From: Limanda limanda
Lineage: Eukaryota; Chordata; Actinopteri; Pleuronectiformes; Pleuronectidae
DNA length: 64,000 bases
NCBI RefSeq assembly: GCF_963576545.1
Contig: NW_026870601.1
Span: 186,001 to 250,000 of the forward strand
Reading direction: 5' to 3'
Part shown: one piece after another, positions 36,701 to 48,459 of the stretch
Position numbering within the stretch: position 1 is the first letter of the stretch
Layout of the letters: every line of letters begins with the position of its first letter
The notes under the pieces: generated by a model
Databases searched by the model: none
The model's input: only the letters and a program-made list of their open reading frames with translations
Told to the model about the DNA's origin: nothing
Program-made: the position numbers and the translations under genes

Positions 36701-39328
36701 TCGATCGGTACCATCCTTGAGCTTCTCCGACTTTCGGAAGGGTTAGGGTTAGGGTTAGGGATGAAAGCACATAGGAGAAAGAGATATTCTTGAATAACTT
36801 TTTTTGTGAAGGTCGGAGAGACTTGGAAAGTGGTTGCATCTGGACTAATTTGGGTCCTGCGGATCGATTGGTACCATCCCCGAGCTTGTACGACCTTCGG
36901 AAGAGGTCGACCGACGAAATTCCCCCAAATCTGAGGAGATATTCTTGAATTACTTTTTTTGTGAAGGTCGGAGAGACTTGCAAGTAGGCTCTACCCCCAC
37001 TAAATGGGGTAGCGCGCATCGATCGGTACCATCCTTGAGCTTCTCCGACTTTCGGAAGGGTTAGGGTTAGGGATGAAAGCACATAGGAGAAAGAGATATT
37101 CTTGAATAACTTTTTTTGTGAAGGTCGGAGAGACTTGGAAAGTGGTTGCATCTGGACTAATTTGGGTCCTGCGGATCGATTGGTACCATCCCCGAGCTTG
37201 TACGACCTTCGGAAGAGGTCGACCGACGAAATTCCCCCAAATCTGAGGAGATATTCTTGAATAACTTTTTTTGTGAAGGTCGGAGAGACTTGCAAGTAGG
37301 CTCTACCCCCACTAAATGGGGTAGCGCGCATCGATCGGTACCATCCTTGAGCTTCTCCGACTTTCGGAAGGGTTAGGGTTAGGGTTAGGGATGAAAGCAC
37401 ATAGGAGAAAGAGATATTCTTGAATAACTTTTTTTGTGAAGGTCGGAGAGACTTGGAAAGTGGTTGCATCTGGACTAATTTGGGTCCTGCGGATCGATTG
37501 GTACCATCTCCGAGCTTGTACGACCTTCGGAAGAGGTCGACCGACGAAATTCCCCCAAATCTGAGGAGATATTCTTGAATAACTTTTTTTGTGAAGGTCG
37601 GAGAGACTTGCAAGTAGGCTCTACCCCCACTAAATGGGGTAGCGCGCATCGATCGGTACCATCCTTGAGCTTCTCCGACTTTCGGAAGGGTTAGGGTTAG
37701 GGATGAAAGCACATAGGAGAAAGAGATATTCTTGAATAACTTTTTTTGTGAAGGTCGGAGAGACTTGGAAAGTGGTTGCATCTGGACTAATTTGGGTCCT
37801 GCGGATCGATTGGTACCATCCCCGAGCTTGTACGACCTTCGGAAGAGGTCGACCGACGAAATTCCCCCAAATCTGAGGAGATATTCTTGAATAACTTTTT
37901 TTGTGAAGGTCGGAGAGACTTGCAAGTAGGCTCTACCCCCACTAAATGGGGTTGCGCGCATCGATCGGTACCATCCTTGAGCTTCTCCGACTTTCGGAAG
38001 GGTTAGGGTTAGGGTTAGGGATGAAAGCACATAGGAGAAAGAGATATTCTTGAATAACTTTTTTTGTGAAGGTCGGAGAGACTTGCAAGTAGGCTCTACC
38101 CCCACTAAATGGGGTAGCGCGCATCGATCGGTACCATCCTTGAGCTTCTCCGACTTTCGGAAGGGTTAGGGTTAGGGTTAGGGATGAAAGCACATAGGAG
38201 AAAGAGATATTCTTGAATAACTTTTTTTGTGAAGGTCGGAGAGACTTGGAAAGTGGTTGCATCTGGACTAATTTGGGTCCTGCGGATCGATTGGTACCAT
38301 CCCCGAGCTTGTACAACCTTCGGAAGAGGTCGACCGACGAAATTCCCCCAAATCTGAGGAGATATTCTTGAATTACTTTTTTTGTGAAGGTCGGAGAGAC
38401 TTGCAAGTAGGCTCTACCCCCACTAAATGGGGTTGCGCGCATCGATCGGTACCATCCTTGAGCTTCTCCGACTTTCGGAAGGGTTAGGGTTAGGGTTAGG
38501 GATGAAAGCACATAGGAGAAAGAGATATTCTTGAATAACTTTTTTTGTGAAGGTCGGAGAGACTTGCAAGTAGGCTCTACCCCCACTAAATGGGGTAGCG
38601 CGCATCGATCGGTACCATCCTTGAGCTTCTCCGACTTTCGGAAGGGTTAGGGTTAGGGTTAGGGATGAAAGCACATAGGAGAAAGAGATATTCTTGAATA
38701 ACTTTTTTTGTGAAGGTCGGAGAGACTTGCAAGTAGGCTCTACCCCCACTAAATGGGATAGCGCGCATCGATCGGTACCATCCTTGAGCTTCTCCGACTT
38801 TCGGAAGGGTTAGGGTTAGGGTTAGGGATGAAAGCACATAGGAGAAAGAGATATTCTTGAATAACTTTTTTTGTGAAGGTCGGAGAGACTTGCAAGTAGG
38901 CTCTACCCCCACTAAATGGGGTAGCGCGCATCGATCGGTACCATCCTTGAGCTTCTCCGACTTTCGGAAGGGTTAGGGTTAGGGTTAGGGATGAAAGCAC
39001 ATAGGAGAAAGAGATATTCTTGAATAACTTTTTTTGTGAAGGTCGGAGAGACTTGCAAGTAGGCTCTACCCCCACTAAATGGGGTAGCGCTCATCGATCG
39101 GTACCATCCTTGAGCTTCTCCGACTTTCGGAAGGGTTAGGGTTAGGGTTAGGGATGAAAGCACATAGGAGAAAGAGATATTCTTGAATAACTTTTTTTGT
39201 GAAGGTCGGAGAGACTTGGAAAGTGGTTGCATCTGGACTAATTTGGGTCCTGCGGATCGATTGGTACCATCCCCGAGCTTGTACGACCTTCGGAAGAGGT
39301 CGACCGACGAAATTCCCCCAAATCTGAG
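24741..39328 (+). repeat. Very large higher-order unit, version 2 (14.6 kb)
   Basis: Unit order and markers match 39329-54092 at an offset that drifts from 14588 to 14764 bp as single A units and TTAGGG copies are gained or lost. Inside it, 29052-33390 and 33391-37877 are a diverged tandem pair (offset 4338-4339 bp in the left part). Each has an eight-A run with the same CTACTCCCA and ATGGAGTAG markers, then the CCGTCTTTC and CAAGTTGG units. Confidence 0.78.
35820..35973 (+). repeat. B unit with a 1-bp deletion in the T tract
   Basis: This B is 154 bp because the T7 tract in the head is T6 (35838-35843). The deletion breaks the 3-base register of the surrounding A-B pair. A second, independent case is the B at 63087-63240 (T6 at 63105-63110). 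These are the only two single-base length changes needed to make the unit lengths add up. Confidence 0.9.
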
Positions 39329-39809
39329 GAGATATTCTTGAATAACTTTTTTTGTGAAGGTCGGAGAGACTTGCAAGTAGGCTCTACCCCCACTAAATGG
39401 GGTAGCGCGCATCGATCGGTACCATCCTTGAGCTTCTCCGACTTTCGGAAGGGTTAGGGTTAGGGTTAGGGATGAAAGCACATAGGAGAAAGAGATATTC
39501 TTGAATAACTTTTTTTGTGAAGGTCGGAGAGACTTGCAAGTAGGCTCTACCCCCACTAAATGGGGTAGCGCGCATCGATCGGTACCATCCTTGAGCTTCT
39601 CCGACTTTCGGAAGGGTTAGGGTTAGGGTTAGGGATGAAAGCACATAGGAGAAAGAGATATTCTTGAATAACTTTTTTTGTGAAGGTCGGAGAGACTTGG
39701 AAAGTGGTTGCATCTGGACTAATTTGGGTCCTGCGGATCGATTGGTACCATCCCCGAGCTTGTACGACCTTCGGAAGAGGTCGACCGACGAAATTCCCCC
39801 AAATCTGAG

Positions 39810-42800
39810 GAGATATTCTTGAATAACGTTTTTTGTGAAGGTCGGAGAGACTTGCAAGTAGGCTCTACCCCCACTAAATGGGGTTGCGCGCATCGATCGG
39901 TACCATCCTTGAGCTTCTCCGACTTTCGGAAGGGTTAGGGTTAGGGTTAGGGATGAAAGCACATAGGAGAAAGAGATATTCTTGAATAACTTTTTTTGTG
40001 AAGGTCGGAGAGACTTGCAAGTAGGCTCTACCCCCACTAAATGGGGTAGCGCGCATCGATCGGTACCATCCTTGAGCTTCTCCGACTTTCGGAAGGGTTA
40101 GGGTTAGGGTTAGGGATGAAAGCACATAGGAGAAAGAGATATTCTTGAATAACTTTTTTTGTGAAGGTCGGAGAGACTTGGAAAGTGGTTGCATCTGGAC
40201 TAATTTGGGTCCTGCGGATCGATTGGTACCATCCCCGAGCTTGTACGACCTTTGGAAGAGGTCGACCGACGAAATTCCCCCAAATCTGAGGAGATATTCT
40301 TGAATAACTTTTTTTGTGAAGGTCGGAGAGACTTGCAAGTAGGCTCTACCCCCACTAAATGGGGTAGCGCACATCGATCGGTACCATCCTTGAGCTTCTC
40401 CGACTTTCGGAAGGGTTAGGGTTAGGGTTAGGGATGAAAGCACATAGGAGAAAGAGATATTCTTGAATAACTTTTTTTGTGAAGGTCGGAGAGACTTGCA
40501 AGTAGGCTCTACCCCCACTAAATGGGGTAGCGCGCATCGATCGGTACCATCCTTGAGCTTCTCCGACTTTCGGAAGGGTTAGGGTTAGGGTTAGGGATGA
40601 AAGCACATAGGAGAAAGAGATATTCTTGAATAACTTTTTTTGTGAAGGTCGGAGAGACTTGGAAAGTGGTTGCATCTGGACTAATTTGGGTCCTGCGGAT
40701 CGATTGGTACCATCCCCGAGCTTGTACGACCTTCGGAAGAGGTCGACCGACGAAATTCCCCCAAATCTGAGGAGATATTCTTGAATAACTTTTTTTGTGA
40801 AGGTCGGAGAGACTTGCAAGTAGGCTCTACCCCCACTAAATGGGGTTGCGCGCATCGATCGGTACCATCCTTGAGCTTCTCCGACTTTCGGAAGGGTTAG
40901 GGTTAGGGATGAAAGCACATAGGAGAAAGAGATATTCTTGAATAACTTTTTTTGTGAAGGTCAGAGAGACTTGCAAGTAGGCTCTACCCCCACTAAATGG
41001 GGTAGCGCGCATCGATCGGTACCATCCTTGAGCTTCTCCGACTTTCGGAAGGGTTAGGGTTAGGGTTAGGGATGAAAGCACATAGGAGAAAGAGATATTC
41101 TTGAATAACTTTTTTTGTGAAGGTCGGAGAGACTTGGAAAGTGGTTGCATCTGGACTAATTTGGGTCCTGCGGATCGATTGGTACCATCCCCGAGCTTGT
41201 ACGACCTTCGGAAGAGGTCGACCGACGAAATTCCCCCAAATCTGAGGAGATATTCTTGAATAACTTTTTTTGTGAAGGTCGGAGAGACTTGCAAGTAGGC
41301 TCTACCCCCACTAAATGGGGTTGCGCGCATCGATCGGTACCAGCTTTGAGCTTCTCCGACTTTCGGAAGGGTTAGGGTTAGGGTTAGGGATGAAAGCACA
41401 TAGGAGAAAGAGATATTCTTGAATAACTTTTTTTGTGAAGGTCGGAGAGACTTGCAAGTAGGCTCTACCCCCACTAAATGGGGTAGCGCGCATCGATCGG
41501 TACCATCCTTGAGCTTCTCCGACTTTCGGAAGGGTTAGGGTTAGGGTTAGGGATGAAAGCACATAGGAGAAAGAGATATTCTTGAATAACTTTTTTTGTG
41601 AAGGTCGGAGAGACTTGAAAAGTGGTTGCATCTGGACTAATTTGGGTCCTGCGGATCGATTGGTACCATCCCCGAGCTTGTACGACCTTCGGAAGAGGTC
41701 GACCGACGAAATTCCCCCAAATCTGAGGAGATATTCTTGAATAACTTTTTTTGTGAAGGTCGGAGAGACTTGCAAGTAGGCTCTACCCCCACTAAATGGG
41801 GTAGCGCGCATCGATCGGTACCATCCTTGAGCTTCTCCGACTTTCGGAAGGGTTAGGGTTAGGGTTAGGGATGAAAGCACATAGGAGAAAGAGATATTCT
41901 TGAATAACTTTTTTTGTGAAGGTCGGAGAGACTTGCAAGTAGGCTCTACCCCCACTAAATGGGGTAGCGCGCATCGATCGGTACCATCCTTGAGCTTCTC
42001 CGACTTTCGGAAGGGTTAGGGTTAGGGTTAGGGATGAAAGCACATAGGAGAAAGAGATATTCTTGAATAACTTTTTTTGTGAAGGTCGGAGAGACTTGGA
42101 AAGTGGTTGCATCTGGACTAATTTGGGTCCTGCGGATCGATTGGTACCATCCCCGAGCTTGTACGACGTTCGGAAGAGGTCGACCAACGAAATTCCCCCA
42201 AATCTGAGGAGATATTCTTGAATAACGTTTTTTGTGAAGGTCGGAGAGACTTGCAAGTAGGCTCTACCCCCACTAAATGGGGTTGCGCGCATCGATCGGT
42301 ACCATCCTTGAGCTTCTCCGACTTTCGGAAGGGTTAGGGTTAGGGTTAGGGATGAAAGCACATAGGAGAAAGAGATATTCTTGAATAACTTTTTTTGTGA
42401 AGGTCGGAGAGACTTGCAAGTAGGCTCTACCCCCACTAAATGGGGTAGCGCGCATCGATTGGTACCATCCTTGAGCTTCTCCGACTTTCGGAAGGGTTAG
42501 GGTTAGGGTTAGGGATGAAAGCACATAGGAGAAAGAGATATTCTTGAATAACTTTTTTTGTGAAGGTCGGAGAGACTTGGAAAGTGGTTGCATCTGGACT
42601 AATTTGGGTCCTGCGGATCGATTGGTACCATCCCCGAGCTTGTACGACCTTCGGAAGAGGTCGACCGACGAAATTCCCCCAAATCTGAGGAGATATTCTT
42701 GAATAACTTTTTTTGTGAAGGTCGGAGAGACTTGCAAGTAGGCTCTACCCCCACTAAATGGGGTTGCGCGCATCGATCGGTACCATCCTTGAGCTTCTCC

Positions 42801-44134
42801 GACTTTCGGAAGGGTTAGGGTTAGGGTTAGGGATGAAAGCACATAGGAGAAAGAGATATTCTTGAATAACTTTTTTTGTGAAGGTCGGAGAGACTTGCAA
42901 GTAGGCTCTACCCCCACTAAATGGGGTAGCGCGCATCGATCGGTACCATCCTTGAGCTTCTCCGACTTTCGGAAGGGTTAGGGTTAGGGTTAGGGATGAA
43001 AGCACATAGGAGAAAGAGATATTCTTGAATAACTTTTTTTGTGAAGGTCGGAGAGACTTGCAAGTAGGCTCTACCCCCACTAAATGGGGTAGCGCGCATC
43101 GATCGGTACCATCTTTGAGCTTCTCCGACTTTCGGAAGGGTTAGGGTTAGGGTTAGGGATGAAAGCACATAGGAGAAAGAGATATTCTTGAATAACTTTT
43201 TTTGTGAAGGTCGGAGAGACTTGCAAGTAGGCTCTGCCCCCACTAAATGGGGTAGCGCGCATCGATCGGTACCATCCTTGAGCTTCTCCGACTTTCGGAA
43301 GGGTTAGGGTTAGGGATGAAAGCACATAGGAGAAAGAGATATTCTTGAATAACTTTTTTTGTGAAGGTCGGAGAGACTTGGAAAGTGGTTGCATCTGGAC
43401 TAATTTGGGTCCTGCGGATCGATTCGTACCATCCCCGAGCTTGTACGACCTTCGGAAGAGGTCGACCGACGAAATTCCCCCAAATCTGAGGAGATATTCT
43501 TGAATAACTTTTTTTGTGAAGGTCGGAGAGACTTGCAAGTAGGCTCTACCCCCACTAAATGGGGTAGCGCGCATCGATCGGTACCATCCTTGAGCTTCTC
43601 CGACTTTCGGAAGGGTTAGGGTTAGGGTTAGGGATGAAAGCACATAGGAGAAAGAGATATTCTTGAATAACTTTTTTTGTGAAGGTCGGAGAGACTTGGA
43701 AAGTGGTTGCATCTGGACTAATTTGGGTCCTGCGGATCGATTGGTACCATCCCCGAGCTTGTACGACCTTCGGAAGAGGTCGACCGACGAAATTCCCCCA
43801 AATCTGAGGAGATATTCTTGAATAACTTTTTTTGTGAAGGTCGGAGAGACTTGCAAGTAGGCTCTACCCCCACTAAATGGGGTTGCGCGCATCGATCGGT
43901 ACCATCCTTGAGCTTCTCCGACTTTCGGAAGGGTTAGGGTTAGGGTTAGGGATGAAAGCACATAGGAGAAAGAGATATTCTTGAATAACTTTTTTTGTGA
44001 AGGTCGGAGAGACTTGCAAGTAGGCTCTACTCCCACTAAATGGGGTAGCGCGCATCGATCGGTACCATCCTTGAGCTTCTCCGACTTTCGGAAGGGTTAG
44101 GGTTAGGGTTAGGGATGAAAGCACATAGGAGAAA
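39810..44134 (+). repeat. 4325-bp recent tandem duplication, left copy
   Basis: The next 4325 bp (44135-48459) repeat this block. Three substitutions that I found nowhere else in the window sit exactly 4325 bp apart: GTCAGAGAG (A at 40963 and 45288), ACGTTCGG in B (G at 42168 and 46493), and CGATTGGTACC in an A unit (T at 42460 and 46785). The short A units at 40772 and 45097, and 43179 and 47504, also match. The first units differ only at the GGGGTTG/GGGGTAG site, which places the exchange point within or next to that unit. Confidence 0.92.
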
Positions 44135-47100
44135 GAGATATTCTTGAATAACTTTTTTTGTGAAGGTCGGAGAGACTTGCAAGTAGGCTCTACCCCCACT
44201 AAATGGGGTAGCGCGCATCGATCGGTACCATCCTTGAGCTTCTCCGACTTTCGGAAGGGTTAGGGTTAGGGTTAGGGATGAAAGCACATAGGAGAAAGAG
44301 ATATTCTTGAATAACTTTTTTTGTGAAGGTCGGAGAGACTTGCAAGTAGGCTCTACCCCCACTAAATGGGGTAGCGCGCATCGATCGGTACCATCCTTGA
44401 GCTTCTCCGACTTTCGGAAGGGTTAGGGTTAGGGTTAGGGATGAAAGCACATAGGAGAAAGAGATATTCTTGAATAACTTTTTTTGTGAAGGTCGGAGAG
44501 ACTTGGAAAGTGGTTGCATCTGGACTAATTTGGGTCCTGCGGATCGATTGGTACCATCCCCGAGCTTGTACGACCTTTGGAAGAGGTCGACCGACGAAAT
44601 TCCCCCAAATCTGAGGAGATATTCTTGAATAACTTTTTTTGTGAAGGTCGGAGAGACTTGCAAGTAGGCTCTACCCCCACTAAATGGGGTAGCGCACATC
44701 GATCGGTACCATCCTTGAGCTTCTCCGACTTTCGGAAGGGTTAGGGTTAGGGTTAGGGATGAAAGCACATAGGAGAAAGAGATATTCTTGAATAACTTTT
44801 TTTGTGAAGGTCGGAGAGACTTGCAAGTAGGCTCTACCCCCACTAAATGGGGTAGCGCGCATCGATCGGTACCATCCTTGAGCTTCTCCGACTTTCGGAA
44901 GGGTTAGGGTTAGGGTTAGGGATGAAAGCACATAGGAGAAAGAGATATTCTTGAATAACTTTTTTTGTGAAGGTCGGAGAGACTTGGAAAGTGGTTGCAT
45001 CTGGACTAATTTGGGTCCTGCGGATCGATTGGTACCATCCCCGAGCTTGTACGACCTTCGGAAGAGGTCGACCGACGAAATTCCCCCAAATCTGAGGAGA
45101 TATTCTTGAATAACTTTTTTTGTGAAGGTCGGAGAGACTTGCAAGTAGGCTCTACCCCCACTAAATGGGGTTGCGCGCATCGATCGGTACCATCCTTGAG
45201 CTTCTCCGACTTTCGGAAGGGTTAGGGTTAGGGATGAAAGCACATAGGAGAAAGAGATATTCTTGAATAACTTTTTTTGTGAAGGTCAGAGAGACTTGCA
45301 AGTAGGCTCTACCCCCACTAAATGGGGTAGCGCGCATCGATCGGTACCATCCTTGAGCTTCTCCGACTTTCGGAAGGGTTAGGGTTAGGGTTAGGGATGA
45401 AAGCACATAGGAGAAAGAGATATTCTTGAATAACTTTTTTTGTGAAGGTCGGAGAGACTTGGAAAGTGGTTGCATCTGGACTAATTTGGGTCCTGCGGAT
45501 CGATTGGTACCATCCCCGAGCTTGTACGACCTTCGGAAGAGGTCGACCGACGAAATTCCCCCAAATCTGAGGAGATATTCTTGAATAACTTTTTTTGTGA
45601 AGGTCGGAGAGACTTGCAAGTAGGCTCTACCCCCACTAAATGGGGTTGCGCGCATCGATCGGTACCAGCTTTGAGCTTCTCCGACTTTCGGAAGGGTTAG
45701 GGTTAGGGTTAGGGATGAAAGCACATAGGAGAAAGAGATATTCTTGAATAACTTTTTTTGTGAAGGTCGGAGAGACTTGCAAGTAGGCTCTACCCCCACT
45801 AAATGGGGTAGCGCGCATCGATCGGTACCATCCTTGAGCTTCTCCGACTTTCGGAAGGGTTAGGGTTAGGGTTAGGGATGAAAGCACATAGGAGAAAGAG
45901 ATATTCTTGAATAACTTTTTTTGTGAAGGTCGGAGAGACTTGAAAAGTGGTTGCATCTGGACTAATTTGGGTCCTGCGGATCGATTGGTACCATCCCCGA
46001 GCTTGTACGACCTTCGGAAGAGGTCGACCGACGAAATTCCCCCAAATCTGAGGAGATATTCTTGAATAACTTTTTTTGTGAAGGTCGGAGAGACTTGCAA
46101 GTAGGCTCTACCCCCACTAAATGGGGTAGCGCGCATCGATCGGTACCATCCTTGAGCTTCTCCGACTTTCGGAAGGGTTAGGGTTAGGGTTAGGGATGAA
46201 AGCACATAGGAGAAAGAGATATTCTTGAATAACTTTTTTTGTGAAGGTCGGAGAGACTTGCAAGTAGGCTCTACCCCCACTAAATGGGGTAGCGCGCATC
46301 GATCGGTACCATCCTTGAGCTTCTCCGACTTTCGGAAGGGTTAGGGTTAGGGTTAGGGATGAAAGCACATAGGAGAAAGAGATATTCTTGAATAACTTTT
46401 TTTGTGAAGGTCGGAGAGACTTGGAAAGTGGTTGCATCTGGACTAATTTGGGTCCTGCGGATCGATTGGTACCATCCCCGAGCTTGTACGACGTTCGGAA
46501 GAGGTCGACCAACGAAATTCCCCCAAATCTGAGGAGATATTCTTGAATAACGTTTTTTGTGAAGGTCGGAGAGACTTGCAAGTAGGCTCTACCCCCACTA
46601 AATGGGGTTGCGCGCATCGATCGGTACCATCCTTGAGCTTCTCCGACTTTCGGAAGGGTTAGGGTTAGGGTTAGGGATGAAAGCACATAGGAGAAAGAGA
46701 TATTCTTGAATAACTTTTTTTGTGAAGGTCGGAGAGACTTGCAAGTAGGCTCTACCCCCACTAAATGGGGTAGCGCGCATCGATTGGTACCATCCTTGAG
46801 CTTCTCCGACTTTCGGAAGGGTTAGGGTTAGGGTTAGGGATGAAAGCACATAGGAGAAAGAGATATTCTTGAATAACTTTTTTTGTGAAGGTCGGAGAGA
46901 CTTGGAAAGTGGTTGCATCTGGACTAATTTGGGTCCTGCGGATCGATTGGTACCATCCCCGAGCTTGTACGACCTTCGGAAGAGGTCGACCGACGAAATT
47001 CCCCCAAATCTGAGGAGATATTCTTGAATAACTTTTTTTGTGAAGGTCGGAGAGACTTGCAAGTAGGCTCTACCCCCACTAAATGGGGTTGCGCGCATCG

Positions 47101-48459
47101 ATCGGTACCATCCTTGAGCTTCTCCGACTTTCGGAAGGGTTAGGGTTAGGGTTAGGGATGAAAGCACATAGGAGAAAGAGATATTCTTGAATAACTTTTT
47201 TTGTGAAGGTCGGAGAGACTTGCAAGTAGGCTCTACCCCCACTAAATGGGGTAGCGCGCATCGATCGGTACCATCCTTGAGCTTCTCCGACTTTCGGAAG
47301 GGTTAGGGTTAGGGTTAGGGATGAAAGCACATAGGAGAAAGAGATATTCTTGAATAACTTTTTTTGTGAAGGTCGGAGAGACTTGCAAGTAGGCTCTACC
47401 CCCACTAAATGGGGTAGCGCGCATCGATCGGTACCATCTTTGAGCTTCTCCGACTTTCGGAAGGGTTAGGGTTAGGGTTAGGGATGAAAGCACATAGGAG
47501 AAAGAGATATTCTTGAATAACTTTTTTTGTGAAGGTCGGAGAGACTTGCAAGTAGGCTCTGCCCCCACTAAATGGGGTAGCGCGCATCGATCGGTACCAT
47601 CCTTGAGCTTCTCCGACTTTCGGAAGGGTTAGGGTTAGGGATGAAAGCACATAGGAGAAAGAGATATTCTTGAATAACTTTTTTTGTGAAGGTCGGAGAG
47701 ACTTGGAAAGTGGTTGCATCTGGACTAATTTGGGTCCTGCGGATCGATTCGTACCATCCCCGAGCTTGTACGACCTTCGGAAGAGGTCGACCGACGAAAT
47801 TCCCCCAAATCTGAGGAGATATTCTTGAATAACTTTTTTTGTGAAGGTCGGAGAGACTTGCAAGTAGGCTCTACCCCCACTAAATGGGGTAGCGCGCATC
47901 GATCGGTACCATCCTTGAGCTTCTCCGACTTTCGGAAGGGTTAGGGTTAGGGTTAGGGATGAAAGCACATAGGAGAAAGAGATATTCTTGAATAACTTTT
48001 TTTGTGAAGGTCGGAGAGACTTGGAAAGTGGTTGCATCTGGACTAATTTGGGTCCTGCGGATCGATTGGTACCATCCCCGAGCTTGTACGACCTTCGGAA
48101 GAGGTCGACCGACGAAATTCCCCCAAATCTGAGGAGATATTCTTGAATAACTTTTTTTGTGAAGGTCGGAGAGACTTGCAAGTAGGCTCTACCCCCACTA
48201 AATGGGGTTGCGCGCATCGATCGGTACCATCCTTGAGCTTCTCCGACTTTCGGAAGGGTTAGGGTTAGGGTTAGGGATGAAAGCACATAGGAGAAAGAGA
48301 TATTCTTGAATAACTTTTTTTGTGAAGGTCGGAGAGACTTGCAAGTAGGCTCTACTCCCACTAAATGGGGTAGCGCGCATCGATCGGTACCATCCTTGAG
48401 CTTCTCCGACTTTCGGAAGGGTTAGGGTTAGGGTTAGGGATGAAAGCACATAGGAGAAA
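44135..48459 (+). repeat. 4325-bp recent tandem duplication, right copy
   Basis: This is the partner of 39810-44134 and carries all three private substitutions at constant spacing. I saw no clear difference inside the block apart from the first unit, so this is probably the youngest large duplication in the window. Confidence 0.92.

Noticed and set aside
36519..38105. 528-codon minus-strand open reading frame, and the many 106-424 codon frames like it, as repeat-protein genes
   Set aside because: They follow exactly from monomer lengths (A+B divisible by 3), start at GTG at the same site of each A unit, translate antisense telomere repeat as LTLTL and NPNP, overlap each other by one A unit throughout, and change frame in AA runs. 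No gene structure is visible.
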